Positions 1 to 7,655 of a stretch of DNA of 10,554 bases are shown piece after piece. The notes under the pieces were generated by a model that made no database searches, was not told the origin of the DNA, and saw only the letters and a program-made list of their open reading frames with translations. A program made the translations under genes and the position numbers. The first letter of the stretch is position 1, and each line of letters begins with the position of its first letter. Origin of the DNA: an uncultured Anaerolineae bacterium (GTDB lineage: Bacteria; Chloroflexota; Anaerolineae; Anaerolineales; Villigracilaceae). The DNA is taken from NCBI GenBank assembly GCA_903854805.1, contig CAINXK010000298.1, positions 1-10,554 on the forward strand, read 5' to 3'.

Positions 1-13
1 ACCTTCTTTACAC

Positions 14-53
14 AAAAAAGGCCCGCCATGCGCAAAACTCCACCGGCGGGGGC
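14..53 (-). terminator. Rho-independent terminator of the minus-strand operon
   Basis: Read on the minus strand, an arm CCCGCC (50 to 45) pairs perfectly with GGCGGG (27 to 22) across a 17-base loop. It is followed by CC and then six T (19 to 14). An additional G-C pair is possible if two C residues bulge. A GC-only stem followed by a T run is the classic intrinsic terminator. It lies about 240 bases past the stop codon of the 172-residue membrane protein gene, so it probably ends that operon. It lacks a T run immediately after the stem on the plus strand, so it is not clearly bidirectional. Confidence 0.6.
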
Positions 54-92
54 AAACCATCGATTTTTAATCACCCGAGCAGCAGAACCGGG

Positions 93-245
93 ATGGTTAT
101 GTGCCAAAACGAAGAACTCGTGGGTAATCTGACATTGTCAAAGAAGATACAATCCCAGCAAAAAATGGCGGCGAGGTTTATGTCAAGATTTCGTAGCAAA
201 GCTAGCGCAGAAACCGCAAGCGATCAAAAACCAAACCAACTGTGA
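93..245 (+). CDS. Doubtful small ORF, 50 residues
   Basis: An ATG at 93 (second ATG at 99) opens 50 codons ending in TGA at 243-245. The product would be hydrophilic and basic, with a run of Gln/Lys/Arg/Ser residues, no membrane segment, no Cys pair and no family that I recognise. Upstream there is only GGG immediately before the ATG, so no convincing ribosome binding site. It runs opposite to the operon whose 3' flank it occupies. An ORF of this length can occur by chance. I list it because this is the only gene candidate in the 240-base gap between the terminator and the operon, and the rest of 54-295 shows no RNA gene or repeat that I can see. Confidence 0.15.
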   Translation: MVMCQNEELVGNLTLSKKIQSQQKMAARFMSRFRSKASAETASDQKPNQL

Positions 246-295
246 GCCTGACCCGTTGTTCAGATTTATCGTAAGATCCAGGGCGTGTGCCCCGA

Positions 296-814
296 TTAGA
301 ACATTTCCACTTCGCCCAAATCATCCAGGGTTTTCAAGGCAGCCTCACGCGCCGCCTGGTTGCCAGTGCGCAAAACTTTCAACAGCGCATTGACCTGCTT
401 GCTTTGTGGTTTTCTCCTGCCTGGCTCCTGATCTTGTGCAGTGGGAAGCGGTAAATCCTGCTCAATTTCGATTTGGAGATGACCAATCCAGGCATATCCT
501 TTCGATACTTGCTTCAGCCCTACATAGGCACCCACCATTCCAACCAGGAAAATCAGGATATACATAAACCAATCTGCTGATAGGAGCAGAAGTAACCCGA
601 GCAAGCTGAATTGGCTAACCGCAATGACCAGTGATTGCCTGGCATGCGCCCTTAGAAATTTTCGTTGAGAGAAAGCTGAGATCAGCAGAAACAGGTAGAC
701 GCCGATCGCAAACAAGATCCCCACACAGGGTAGCACGATCGCAAAAGGCGCAGCCAGGACCATCCAGTAACACAGGCTGGAATTATTAACTTCCTGTTTT
801 CTGATCTTGAACAT
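296..814 (-). CDS. Small DUF4870-like membrane protein with C-terminal HEAT-like helices
   Basis: The 172-residue product has hydrophobic segments at about residues 17-47, 61-79 and 82-100. A basic stretch with an H-A-R-Q motif (His57, Gln60) sits between the first and second. This layout, a His/Gln motif before a helix in a small three- to four-helix protein, resembles the DUF4870 family; the resemblance is by eye only. After a polar linker (about 113-140), residues 141-170 form an amphipathic helix pair of the type ALLKVLRTGN...REAALKTLDDLGE, which looks like one HEAT-type repeat, presumably cytoplasmic. A longer reading from a TTG at 823 is open, but the ATG at 814 is preferred: its A is the last base of the TGA of the upstream gene (TGATG), a usual arrangement for translational coupling. 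This suggests that it is made together with, and may act with, the giant membrane protein. Specific function unknown. Confidence 0.8.
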   Translation of the reverse strand: MFKIRKQEVNNSSLCYWMVLAAPFAIVLPCVGILFAIGVYLFLLISAFSQRKFLRAHARQSLVIAVSQFSLLGLLLLLSADWFMYILIFLVGMVGAYVGLKQVSKGYAWIGHLQIEIEQDLPLPTAQDQEPGRRKPQSKQVNALLKVLRTGNQAAREAALKTLDDLGEVEMF

Positions 815-3800
815 CAGTCCCAACTTTCAAGCATGTCGCGGAATTCCTGCGATCGCGCAAGCAGCATTTCACGGCGACGTTCGATAAACAAGCCCAAACC
901 AACGATCAGGATGCCAACCCCAAAAATTATGATCCAACGGTTGACATCATAGGTGCGCACCAAAACGACCACCTGGGCCAGGATATTAGCAACACTGGCC
1001 AAAATGCCAATGCTGAAAGGCACCCGCAGATGCCGGGCGGCCCCCCACCAAACCACTGCCAGGCCTTCCGCGAGCAAGAGCAGGAAGTAGGGGAAACCGC
1101 TAACAGCATTCACAGATTGGATGAACGAAGTTACCAGCAGCAGCGCAAGCCCCAGGCTTTCAATCAACAGCGCAAAACGACCAGGGCGGCGCACCCGTTC
1201 GATGAAACCCATCCCAGCAAAATACAACCCGGCCGGAAGCGCATAGTATTGTGGCTCACCCACATTTTGCTTGAACAACAGCAGCGACCAACCCGCAAGC
1301 AGCATGCCCATTCCAAAATAACCGAGCAGGGTTGTGCGCCTGCGTAGCGACATGCTGAGATAAAGCGCGCCGCCAAATCCGAGCGCAAAAGCCGCCGGGA
1401 TGCTGTCTGAAAATACATCCGGCAACGTAATCGCCAACCCCAGCACCGATAACATGATGGCAAAGTTTATCAGCGGCTGCCGCCAGGCCGTTGATAAACC
1501 TTTGAGCCACTCCACCAGCCATGAGAACAGATACAGGATCAGGGCCAGGCCGCCCAGACCGGCAAAAATCTGCGGGATGCTGATTCCCAGGCTGCGAAGT
1601 TGAAAGCTGAACGCCAGGCTGCCCAGTCCGAGCGCTATATGGGCCAGTAATTGATCCTGCCAGAGCGTGGCGAACAGAGCAAAGAGCAGGCAAAGCCCGG
1701 CAGATACCCACAGACCGGTATCCAGGCTGCTCAAGGCCAGGCCTTCCCACAACAGGCTGTCAAGCGCCACAACAATAAAAATAGGCTGTGCCCAGGAAAG
1801 AACCGTCAGATATCCAAGCGAGGGAAATGCTCCGAAATCAAACTGGCGGCCCGCAAACTTAAAAACCACCCGCCCATTAGCAGTCATCTCGGTCACCGGG
1901 TATCGGCGGCTGACAAGATAACCCGCCAGCGCCTCCAACCAGGTCAGCACCAGAAAAGGCAGGGTAATGAAGCGCAGCGGATTTCCGCTGGGGTGGATAC
2001 TAAAATATGCGAGCACCGTCAGATGAGCCGTGAAAAGCGTTGGATAGAGCCAGGCTGGGTGACGGAACAGGAACGCAGATGCCAGGTAGAGTAAGGAGGC
2101 TGCTGCCAGGGCCAGCGTCAGGGGCAAGGGCGCCCAACGCGAACCAAGTATCATTGTGACCGTCAACGCATAGGCAATTAAATAAAATGGCATAGCGGGA
2201 AAGGTCAGCGCATTTAGAATGGCACGCGGTGACTTCAAATTCAGCGCGGATCTGTGAAAAACGAAACGACCAAGACCAATGAAAACCAGAATGAGCGGCA
2301 GCCAGACCAAGCCCTGCCATTCAAATGGAATCGTGAAGTACCTGCTCACAAACAAACTATACGGAACAATGCTGAGCCAGGCCACCGGGTATAGGAAAAT
2401 AGTGCGATGGAAGCGCCAGGCCGAAAGCGCATACAGCAGGATATTGGCAGGATAGATCGCCAGCGCCAGGGATGGGTCGCGGTTGGACAGGACCAGGGCA
2501 ATGGCGCTGAGCAAATAACCAGGGGCATAAAGCGCCAAAGAGTATGATCCCATCAGCGCATTCTCAGGCCTGCGCTGATCCAACCACTGGCCCAAGCCAA
2601 AATATAGGAATGCGAACATACTGAAGGCCCAGGCGATCCACTGCGAGGTCAGACGGTCGTTATATTGCAGCGTTACTAACACGGTGATGGGTGCCAGGCA
2701 GGTGGCCAGGTACAGCCAAAAAGGCTGCCGAAAAATTATTGCGGATGCGGCGTAAACAATGACATCCAGGGCCAGTACATAAACGGTCAGGCGTTGGTCA
2801 TTGAATGCCAGCAGTGCACCAATCACAGTCAGGCTGTAACCCATGCTGTAACACGGCCACTTGTAATCCGGGTTTAGACGCCGCAAGAAAAGACCGGCTG
2901 AGATCAATACCGGTCCAAGCAAAGCCAGCGAAACTCCCTGCCAGGCAGTCGCAAGCTGATAATACAGTTCCAACTGTAGAATCCAGACTGGCAAAGCATA
3001 AACAGCAAAAAACAAGAACAACATGCGCACGCCGCGCCGGATCAGACTCTCTCTGCGCCAGAAAAAAGCGATAAAGTCATCAAAGCTGCGCAGAAGTTTG
3101 AAGTGCACGGCCATGAAAGATAAAACAGCGCTCAAGATGCCCATACCAAGCACGATGGTATTCAACCACAATGCCTGCATAGAAACCAGCATGGTAAATA
3201 CGATCAGCGCATAACCCGCCAGGGTTGGACCGTGTGCATGGCGAGTAGAAGCTTTGGGCAGGCGATCCAATCCGAAACCTGTCAGCATAAGCAGCATGGC
3301 CCAAGCTGCCCAGGCCACAACGAACTGTTCTGCGGATAGCAGTTGCAGGCTGGCCAGCAGCGCAGTGAATGACAGTATGCTTAGCCAGGCCGAAAAATGT
3401 GCAAACAGATTCTGACGTTTCATCCAGGCCCAGGCCATGGTAAAAACAACCGCTGCCAGCTGGATCAGCCCCTGTCCGAAGGTGGCTTGCAGATCAGCGC
3501 TGGGCAGGGGCGCCAGCGAAAGCCCCCAGGCCACCCGGCTGCTAACAGCCAGGATTTGATCAAGACTCGCCAGGAATGCGATCAGGGTATACAGATGTGC
3601 CGCGCTAAAGAAAGGCCAGGAATAGGTTGGTTCCTTTTTCGCCAACCAGCTCCCGAGCGCCAGGTATCCAAGAGCCGGGATGCTGAGCGCCAGCCAGCGA
3701 TAGGCAAAAGGGGTTCTCAGCAGGATCAAAATCTGTGTGCACCACAATGGGAACAGCCAGGCCAACACCCACAGAAATGCGCCTCTCACCAGCCGGGGTA

Positions 3801-6800
3801 TCGTGCTTTCAGTTCTACCAAACAAACCTGAAAATTCATCCCAGGTACGATGGCGTTTGAAGTGCACCACCACTGCCGAAGCGACCGCAAAGAGCATAAA
3901 CATACCCAGCACAATAATATTAAGCCTGCGCTGTTGAATTGAGATCAACAGTGCTCCGATCGCTAGCGAATAACCAGCCAGGTATGCACCATGCGCATAT
4001 CGCGGAGAACCATCCGGCAATCGGTCCAACAGGAAACCGGCCAGCAGCAGTAAGCCAGCCCAGCCCGTCCAGGCTATCACAATCTGTTCCGCTGATATGG
4101 TTGGCAAGCTGAATAAAAATGAAGTCAGCGCAAAAATACTTATCCAGGCTGCAGCCTGGGCAAATAGCTGCTGGCGTTTCATCCATGCCCAGGCAACAGT
4201 AAACACAAGTACTGCCAACTGGACCAGACCCTGCCCAATGGAGGCTTGGATCGTAAGCGCGCCTTCAGGCATTTTTTGCACAACTGGCGCAGATAAATCC
4301 AGCGCAACCTGGACCATTCCACCCAGAACCCGATCCACGTTCATCAGTAATGCAAGCAAGACGTACGTATGCGCTGCACTAAATAATGGCCGCGCATGCG
4401 TGGCATTCCGCCTCGCAAGCCGCGTCCCCAGGGGCAGGTAAAGCAGGGCTGATAAACACAATCCCAGCCAGCGAACTGCAAACGGATATTCCAGGTACGT
4501 CAAAAGCAGCATGCACCAAATTGGGAACAGCCATGCCGCTGCCCAAAGGAAAGCATTCCGCACCAGTCGCGCAAAGAAACCTTCCATTGGGCCAAATAGA
4601 GAAACAAATTCATCCCAGGTATGATACCGCTTGATCTCCAGCAGGAACACGGATGCGACCATCGCCACGATAAAACCTGCCAGGGTCCAAAGCAAGGTAG
4701 GCAGATCAACCACAGAAAATAAAATCGACACAACCGCCAGCCCATAACCGCCAAGGTATAGACCGTGCGAATAGCGCGTGCCCAGGTTGTCCAGACCGGC
4801 CGCCACCAACAGGTGCAGCCAGGCCACAGCACAAAAGACTAACCCGTACTGATACCATTCCAACGCCCGCCCAAAGAGATTCGGAGAATAGGCACTGAAA
4901 AAGAGCGTCGCCAAAAATGCGACCAGGAACGGCTCCACGAACAATGGCCAGCGGCTGTGGTGCAAGCGCGCGGCCAGGATGGTCAGGAAAACTAGCATGG
5001 CCTGGGCAGCTAAACTCGATGGCAAGCGGTCAAACAATCCAAAATTCTGAAAAAACCCGATCGACGAGACGACCAGCGCAAGCAGACCGAGCACAACCAC
5101 TCCCATGGCAAACGGTGCCCTGAACCCACGTTTCGCCCAGACCGGATCCTTTGACTTGCCAAGAAAATATTCGATAAACAGGTACACAAAAGCCAACCCG
5201 GCCCAAAGCATGGCAGCCTGCTCAATGAATATATTCATGGTATTCATCCAGAATAGGCTGGATATGGAAAAAACGAGCGCTATGCCCCAAGCAAATGCCA
5301 CACGCCGGTAATACCAGGCGTTGACAATAAAGTAAGCCATCAACAGGCTGTAGGTCAACGCCGGAGCCCAGGCCGGCGATGTCAAAACAGGGTTGAAACC
5401 AGCAAAAAAGATGAGAACCGCTGCCAGCCAACCAACCCACTCAAACGGCACTGCAAATTTCGGTTCCGTACGCCGGGTTAAAATTCCCGCAGGCAAATGG
5501 AATCCAGAAATCAGAAGCAGGTACGCCATCGGGTAAAACCCTGATTGGATGCCTGCCAGATCCAGCCACAACCAGAAAGGCCAAAACAACAAGCCTGACC
5601 CAATAAATCCAAACAACGGCTGGCGAAGCAGGCTGCTCCACGCGCAGAAACTGAAAGCCAACAACGTTACAGGGATGGCTGCTTCCAGTTGGTTGCCGGC
5701 TAAAACCAGCCAAATACTACTGATCAAAACCGCCAGGCTCAGGATCAGCCCGCTTGCATACAACAACTGGCGATAACGCCATCTCAACTTTTCATGATCA
5801 GGCGCCGAGGTCAGGAGAACACCTGTGCCGTCAAAATAACACCGCCCGGTCAGAATATAGCTGACTGCCAGGATGGCCCCGGCCGCCGGCAGCCACAAAC
5901 CAGCCGCATCAAAGAACAAAACACCGTAACTGACTGCCCCCGCCAGCGCCAGCACCGATGCGAGCAGCTGGTGGATTACCGGGAATTTCCAGGCAAGCAA
6001 CCCGTAAGCGACCGTTGCAAACAGGAATGCAGCCAGCTTGCCAACCTGCGAATTCGGTCCATCGACAAACAGGATCACAGCCAGGCTGATCGGCATTAGG
6101 ACCTGCGGCAGGTAACGGGCTGTCTGCGCTATTTCGCGCCAGGAATCCCCGCGCCTGTTCAGAAGGATAGATGATCCGATCAAACCCACGCCAGCCAACG
6201 GAACAATCGCAATCGTCCATACAAGCGGGGCCTGGAACACACGCGTAACTGCCAGCAGGATACTAATACCACCCAGATACATCAGGTAGCTAAAAAACTC
6301 GCCACCCAGCCGGTAAACCGTAAAGACATACATGGCTGTTGTCACCAGGGAGGCAAATAACCAGTATAGGTTGATCTCGATACTCAGATTGTTAAACTGG
6401 TACAGGGCCGCAAAATCCACCGCCAAAAGCACTGCACCAATCCCGGTTATCACAGTGCCCGCCTGGATGAGTCTCAGCCGGGTGCGCGTCAACCAGCCGC
6501 CTACATAAAAAGCAGTCGGCAAGGCAAACATAAACGCAACCTGTAAGATCGGAGGAAAAATATTCCAAAAATTAATCACCAGCACAGCCGCGGAAACCAC
6601 GATCATAAATGCGCCCATATAGAGCAGGGCCCGCAGCAGCGCTCCTGAAACCACAAAATTTACAGCCCGATCCCATGCCTTGCCCCAATCCACTGGTGGT
6701 ACAACCGGTTTGGCAGCCGGAGCCGGGCTGGCCGGGGCAGCAGGTTTGGAATGGGCAGAAACAGGTTCTTTCATTACAACCGGTTGAACCGCTGCAGCAA

Positions 6801-7236
6801 CCGTGGAAATGGGCACTGACACCATGGCAGCCGGGTTGGACACAGCCGCAGGAACCGTCTGCGAAACCTCGCGGGGTTCTGCTGCGGCTGCTGCCGGGAA
6901 TGAAGCTGTTATTTTTTCATCAAAAATGACGGGTTCGACCGGCAATACGCCAGCCTGGGTGGCAACGTCTGCAACCGGTGATAGCGGAACAGCTACTGGG
7001 ATCTCCGGAACCGAGAGATGCATTTGAGATCGCAGGTTGGACTGGCGTTTTTTTAGATCAGCGAACAGATCATCCGCATTTTTCCCAACTCTTTCGCGGT
7101 TATCATTTAACCAGGTAATCAGATATTGAATGTGTTCAAACTCCTCCAGAAGCCTGCGTTCATAAGCCTGGCCACAACTTGAACACTTTACCAGAGAGGC
7201 AGAGGCTGCCTGGTGATGGCAGTTAGGACATTCCAT
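814..7236 (-). CDS. Giant zinc-ribbon polytopic membrane protein, 2140 residues
   Basis: N-terminus: Cys3-x2-Cys6 and Cys18-x2-Cys21 form a zinc ribbon. It is followed by a charged helix (about 25-75, rich in Glu/Arg/Asn) and an Ala/Pro/Val linker (about 76-181). From about residue 197 to 2110 the protein is nearly continuous hydrophobic helix with short Arg-containing loops; I estimate 50-60 membrane segments. The first membrane block (LLYMGAFMIVVSAAVLVI, then PPILQ and a GAVLLAVDFAALY stretch) and the very C-terminal RWIIIFGVGILIVGLGLFIERRRE recall large membrane proteins of the SCO7613/DUF2157 type. That family is assigned from architecture, not from a search. Residues about 810-1483 hold a tandem module repeat, listed separately. 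The start is well supported: AGAGGT at 7249-7244 lies 7 bases before the ATG, and the zinc ribbon begins at residue 3. The ribbon and linker should be cytoplasmic. No catalytic motif is visible. A sensor, scaffold or polymer-handling role would be guesswork. The gene is intact, and base use is even throughout. Confidence 0.9.
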   Translation of the reverse strand: MECPNCHHQAASASLVKCSSCGQAYERRLLEEFEHIQYLITWLNDNRERVGKNADDLFADLKKRQSNLRSQMHLSVPEIPVAVPLSPVADVATQAGVLPVEPVIFDEKITASFPAAAAAEPREVSQTVPAAVSNPAAMVSVPISTVAAAVQPVVMKEPVSAHSKPAAPASPAPAAKPVVPPVDWGKAWDRAVNFVVSGALLRALLYMGAFMIVVSAAVLVINFWNIFPPILQVAFMFALPTAFYVGGWLTRTRLRLIQAGTVITGIGAVLLAVDFAALYQFNNLSIEINLYWLFASLVTTAMYVFTVYRLGGEFFSYLMYLGGISILLAVTRVFQAPLVWTIAIVPLAGVGLIGSSILLNRRGDSWREIAQTARYLPQVLMPISLAVILFVDGPNSQVGKLAAFLFATVAYGLLAWKFPVIHQLLASVLALAGAVSYGVLFFDAAGLWLPAAGAILAVSYILTGRCYFDGTGVLLTSAPDHEKLRWRYRQLLYASGLILSLAVLISSIWLVLAGNQLEAAIPVTLLAFSFCAWSSLLRQPLFGFIGSGLLFWPFWLWLDLAGIQSGFYPMAYLLLISGFHLPAGILTRRTEPKFAVPFEWVGWLAAVLIFFAGFNPVLTSPAWAPALTYSLLMAYFIVNAWYYRRVAFAWGIALVFSISSLFWMNTMNIFIEQAAMLWAGLAFVYLFIEYFLGKSKDPVWAKRGFRAPFAMGVVVLGLLALVVSSIGFFQNFGLFDRLPSSLAAQAMLVFLTILAARLHHSRWPLFVEPFLVAFLATLFFSAYSPNLFGRALEWYQYGLVFCAVAWLHLLVAAGLDNLGTRYSHGLYLGGYGLAVVSILFSVVDLPTLLWTLAGFIVAMVASVFLLEIKRYHTWDEFVSLFGPMEGFFARLVRNAFLWAAAWLFPIWCMLLLTYLEYPFAVRWLGLCLSALLYLPLGTRLARRNATHARPLFSAAHTYVLLALLMNVDRVLGGMVQVALDLSAPVVQKMPEGALTIQASIGQGLVQLAVLVFTVAWAWMKRQQLFAQAAAWISIFALTSFLFSLPTISAEQIVIAWTGWAGLLLLAGFLLDRLPDGSPRYAHGAYLAGYSLAIGALLISIQQRRLNIIVLGMFMLFAVASAVVVHFKRHRTWDEFSGLFGRTESTIPRLVRGAFLWVLAWLFPLWCTQILILLRTPFAYRWLALSIPALGYLALGSWLAKKEPTYSWPFFSAAHLYTLIAFLASLDQILAVSSRVAWGLSLAPLPSADLQATFGQGLIQLAAVVFTMAWAWMKRQNLFAHFSAWLSILSFTALLASLQLLSAEQFVVAWAAWAMLLMLTGFGLDRLPKASTRHAHGPTLAGYALIVFTMLVSMQALWLNTIVLGMGILSAVLSFMAVHFKLLRSFDDFIAFFWRRESLIRRGVRMLFLFFAVYALPVWILQLELYYQLATAWQGVSLALLGPVLISAGLFLRRLNPDYKWPCYSMGYSLTVIGALLAFNDQRLTVYVLALDVIVYAASAIIFRQPFWLYLATCLAPITVLVTLQYNDRLTSQWIAWAFSMFAFLYFGLGQWLDQRRPENALMGSYSLALYAPGYLLSAIALVLSNRDPSLALAIYPANILLYALSAWRFHRTIFLYPVAWLSIVPYSLFVSRYFTIPFEWQGLVWLPLILVFIGLGRFVFHRSALNLKSPRAILNALTFPAMPFYLIAYALTVTMILGSRWAPLPLTLALAAASLLYLASAFLFRHPAWLYPTLFTAHLTVLAYFSIHPSGNPLRFITLPFLVLTWLEALAGYLVSRRYPVTEMTANGRVVFKFAGRQFDFGAFPSLGYLTVLSWAQPIFIVVALDSLLWEGLALSSLDTGLWVSAGLCLLFALFATLWQDQLLAHIALGLGSLAFSFQLRSLGISIPQIFAGLGGLALILYLFSWLVEWLKGLSTAWRQPLINFAIMLSVLGLAITLPDVFSDSIPAAFALGFGGALYLSMSLRRRTTLLGYFGMGMLLAGWSLLLFKQNVGEPQYYALPAGLYFAGMGFIERVRRPGRFALLIESLGLALLLVTSFIQSVNAVSGFPYFLLLLAEGLAVVWWGAARHLRVPFSIGILASVANILAQVVVLVRTYDVNRWIIIFGVGILIVGLGLFIERRREMLLARSQEFRDMLESWD
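2788..4809 (-). repeat. Tandem internal module, two full copies and one partial copy
   Basis: Inside the giant membrane protein gene, copy 1 spans about 4809-4036 (residues 810-1067), copy 2 about 4035-3277 (1068-1320) and copy 3, partial and more diverged, about 3276-2788 (1321-1483). Three anchors keep register. A LD-N/R-L...Y/H-x-H-G motif is at Tyr822, Tyr1080 and His1333. A W/F-D-E/D-F...F motif is at Trp874, Trp1132 and Phe1385. A G-Q-G-L/I-Q-L-A...AWAWMKRQ motif is at Gly1001 and Gly1254. Spacings are 258 and 253 residues; the difference is a five-residue indel just before GQGL. Copies 1 and 2 are also alike in DNA: about three of four bases match over roughly 75 bases when 4181-4255 is laid over 3418-3492. 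This indicates duplication within the gene, not just convergent hydrophobic composition. Copy edges are approximate. Confidence 0.8.
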
Positions 7237-7243
7237 GAGTGAG

Positions 7244-7249
7244 ACCTCT
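7244..7249 (-). promoter_or_regulatory. Ribosome binding site of the giant membrane protein gene
   Basis: Minus-strand AGAGGT sits 7 bases before the ATG at 7236, a good Shine-Dalgarno match at ideal spacing. It fixes the start at the codon that places the zinc-ribbon cysteines at residues 3 and 6. Confidence 0.7.
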
Positions 7250-7655
7250 TTTGATAAACAATAAAATACAAATAAAATACGGCACGTTAATAATCGTAAA
7301 TTTTTACAAAACAGTGTAAGTCTGACGGGGTTGGATTTTTACTCGCTTGCAGCCCGGGTCGTGGGCGTAGCCCGCTGGATGGTGTTTTTGCGCAAAAATA
7401 AAATCAAACTTATATCCTCCAACCCATTTTTATTGATAACTTCCGTGACCATAATTGATGATAAATATTATACAATTGAATGACGTTACTTACTGTTCGT
7501 ACTTTCACAAAGTCCATTGCATGGGAATCTTGTGTTTCAAGGGGCAATTTTGCGACACACCGCTTTCCACTGCTGGGTTTCTGCGCAAGGTTTATACGAA
7601 AAAAAATGAATGACCCAGAAAATACAATATTAAATCGAAAAGTTCGAACCAATCC
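7250..7655. other. Divergent intergenic region, AT-rich, no clear gene
   Basis: This stretch separates the start of the minus-strand giant gene from the start of the plus-strand mannosidase remnant. Near the giant gene it carries a two-copy 11-base tandem repeat (AATAAAATAC at 7260-7269 and 7271-7280) and a short inverted repeat GTAAA-TT-TTTAC (7296-7307). A GC-rich hairpin lies at 7350-7377. Further right it holds a minus-strand TATAAT (7472-7467) without a recognisable -35 box. A 64-codon plus-strand frame (7480-7674) and an overlapping minus-strand frame (7652-7410) have no protein-like features that I recognise. The promoter of the giant gene should be in here, but I cannot place it with confidence. 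Confidence 0.5.
7350..7377. other. GC-rich hairpin in an AT-rich intergenic region
   Basis: GGGC (7363-7366), loop GTA, GCCC (7370-7373) form a tight stem. Outer bases CAGC (7350-7353) and GCTG (7374-7377) can extend it around a one-sided nine-base bulge; CGGG/CCCG (7355-7358 with 7371-7374) is a competing pairing. The nearest T run on the plus strand begins about 8 bases after the stem, so it is a poor terminator. If the giant gene is transcribed from further right, this would be part of its leader RNA. Confidence 0.35.

Noticed and set aside
817..823. TTG at 823 as start of the small membrane protein
   Set aside because: The ATG at 814 is only three codons later, overlaps the upstream stop by one base and gives a typical coupled start.
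1030..2094. Several plus-strand frames of 67-147 codons antisense to the giant gene
   Set aside because: They are Gln/Arg/Pro/Ser-rich mirror translations of a Leu/Ala/Trp-rich membrane gene, with no family likeness or ribosome binding sites, and the minus-strand frame is clearly the real one.
7350..7400. Hairpin at 7350-7377 as terminator or insertion-element end
   Set aside because: The T run is displaced from the stem, there is no partner inverted repeat or transposase gene, and no target duplication is visible.
7467..7472. Perfect minus-strand TATAAT as promoter of the giant gene
   Set aside because: No sequence resembling TTGACA stands 16-18 bases upstream, and in AT-rich DNA a TATAAT is expected by chance. 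Not strong enough to list as a promoter.
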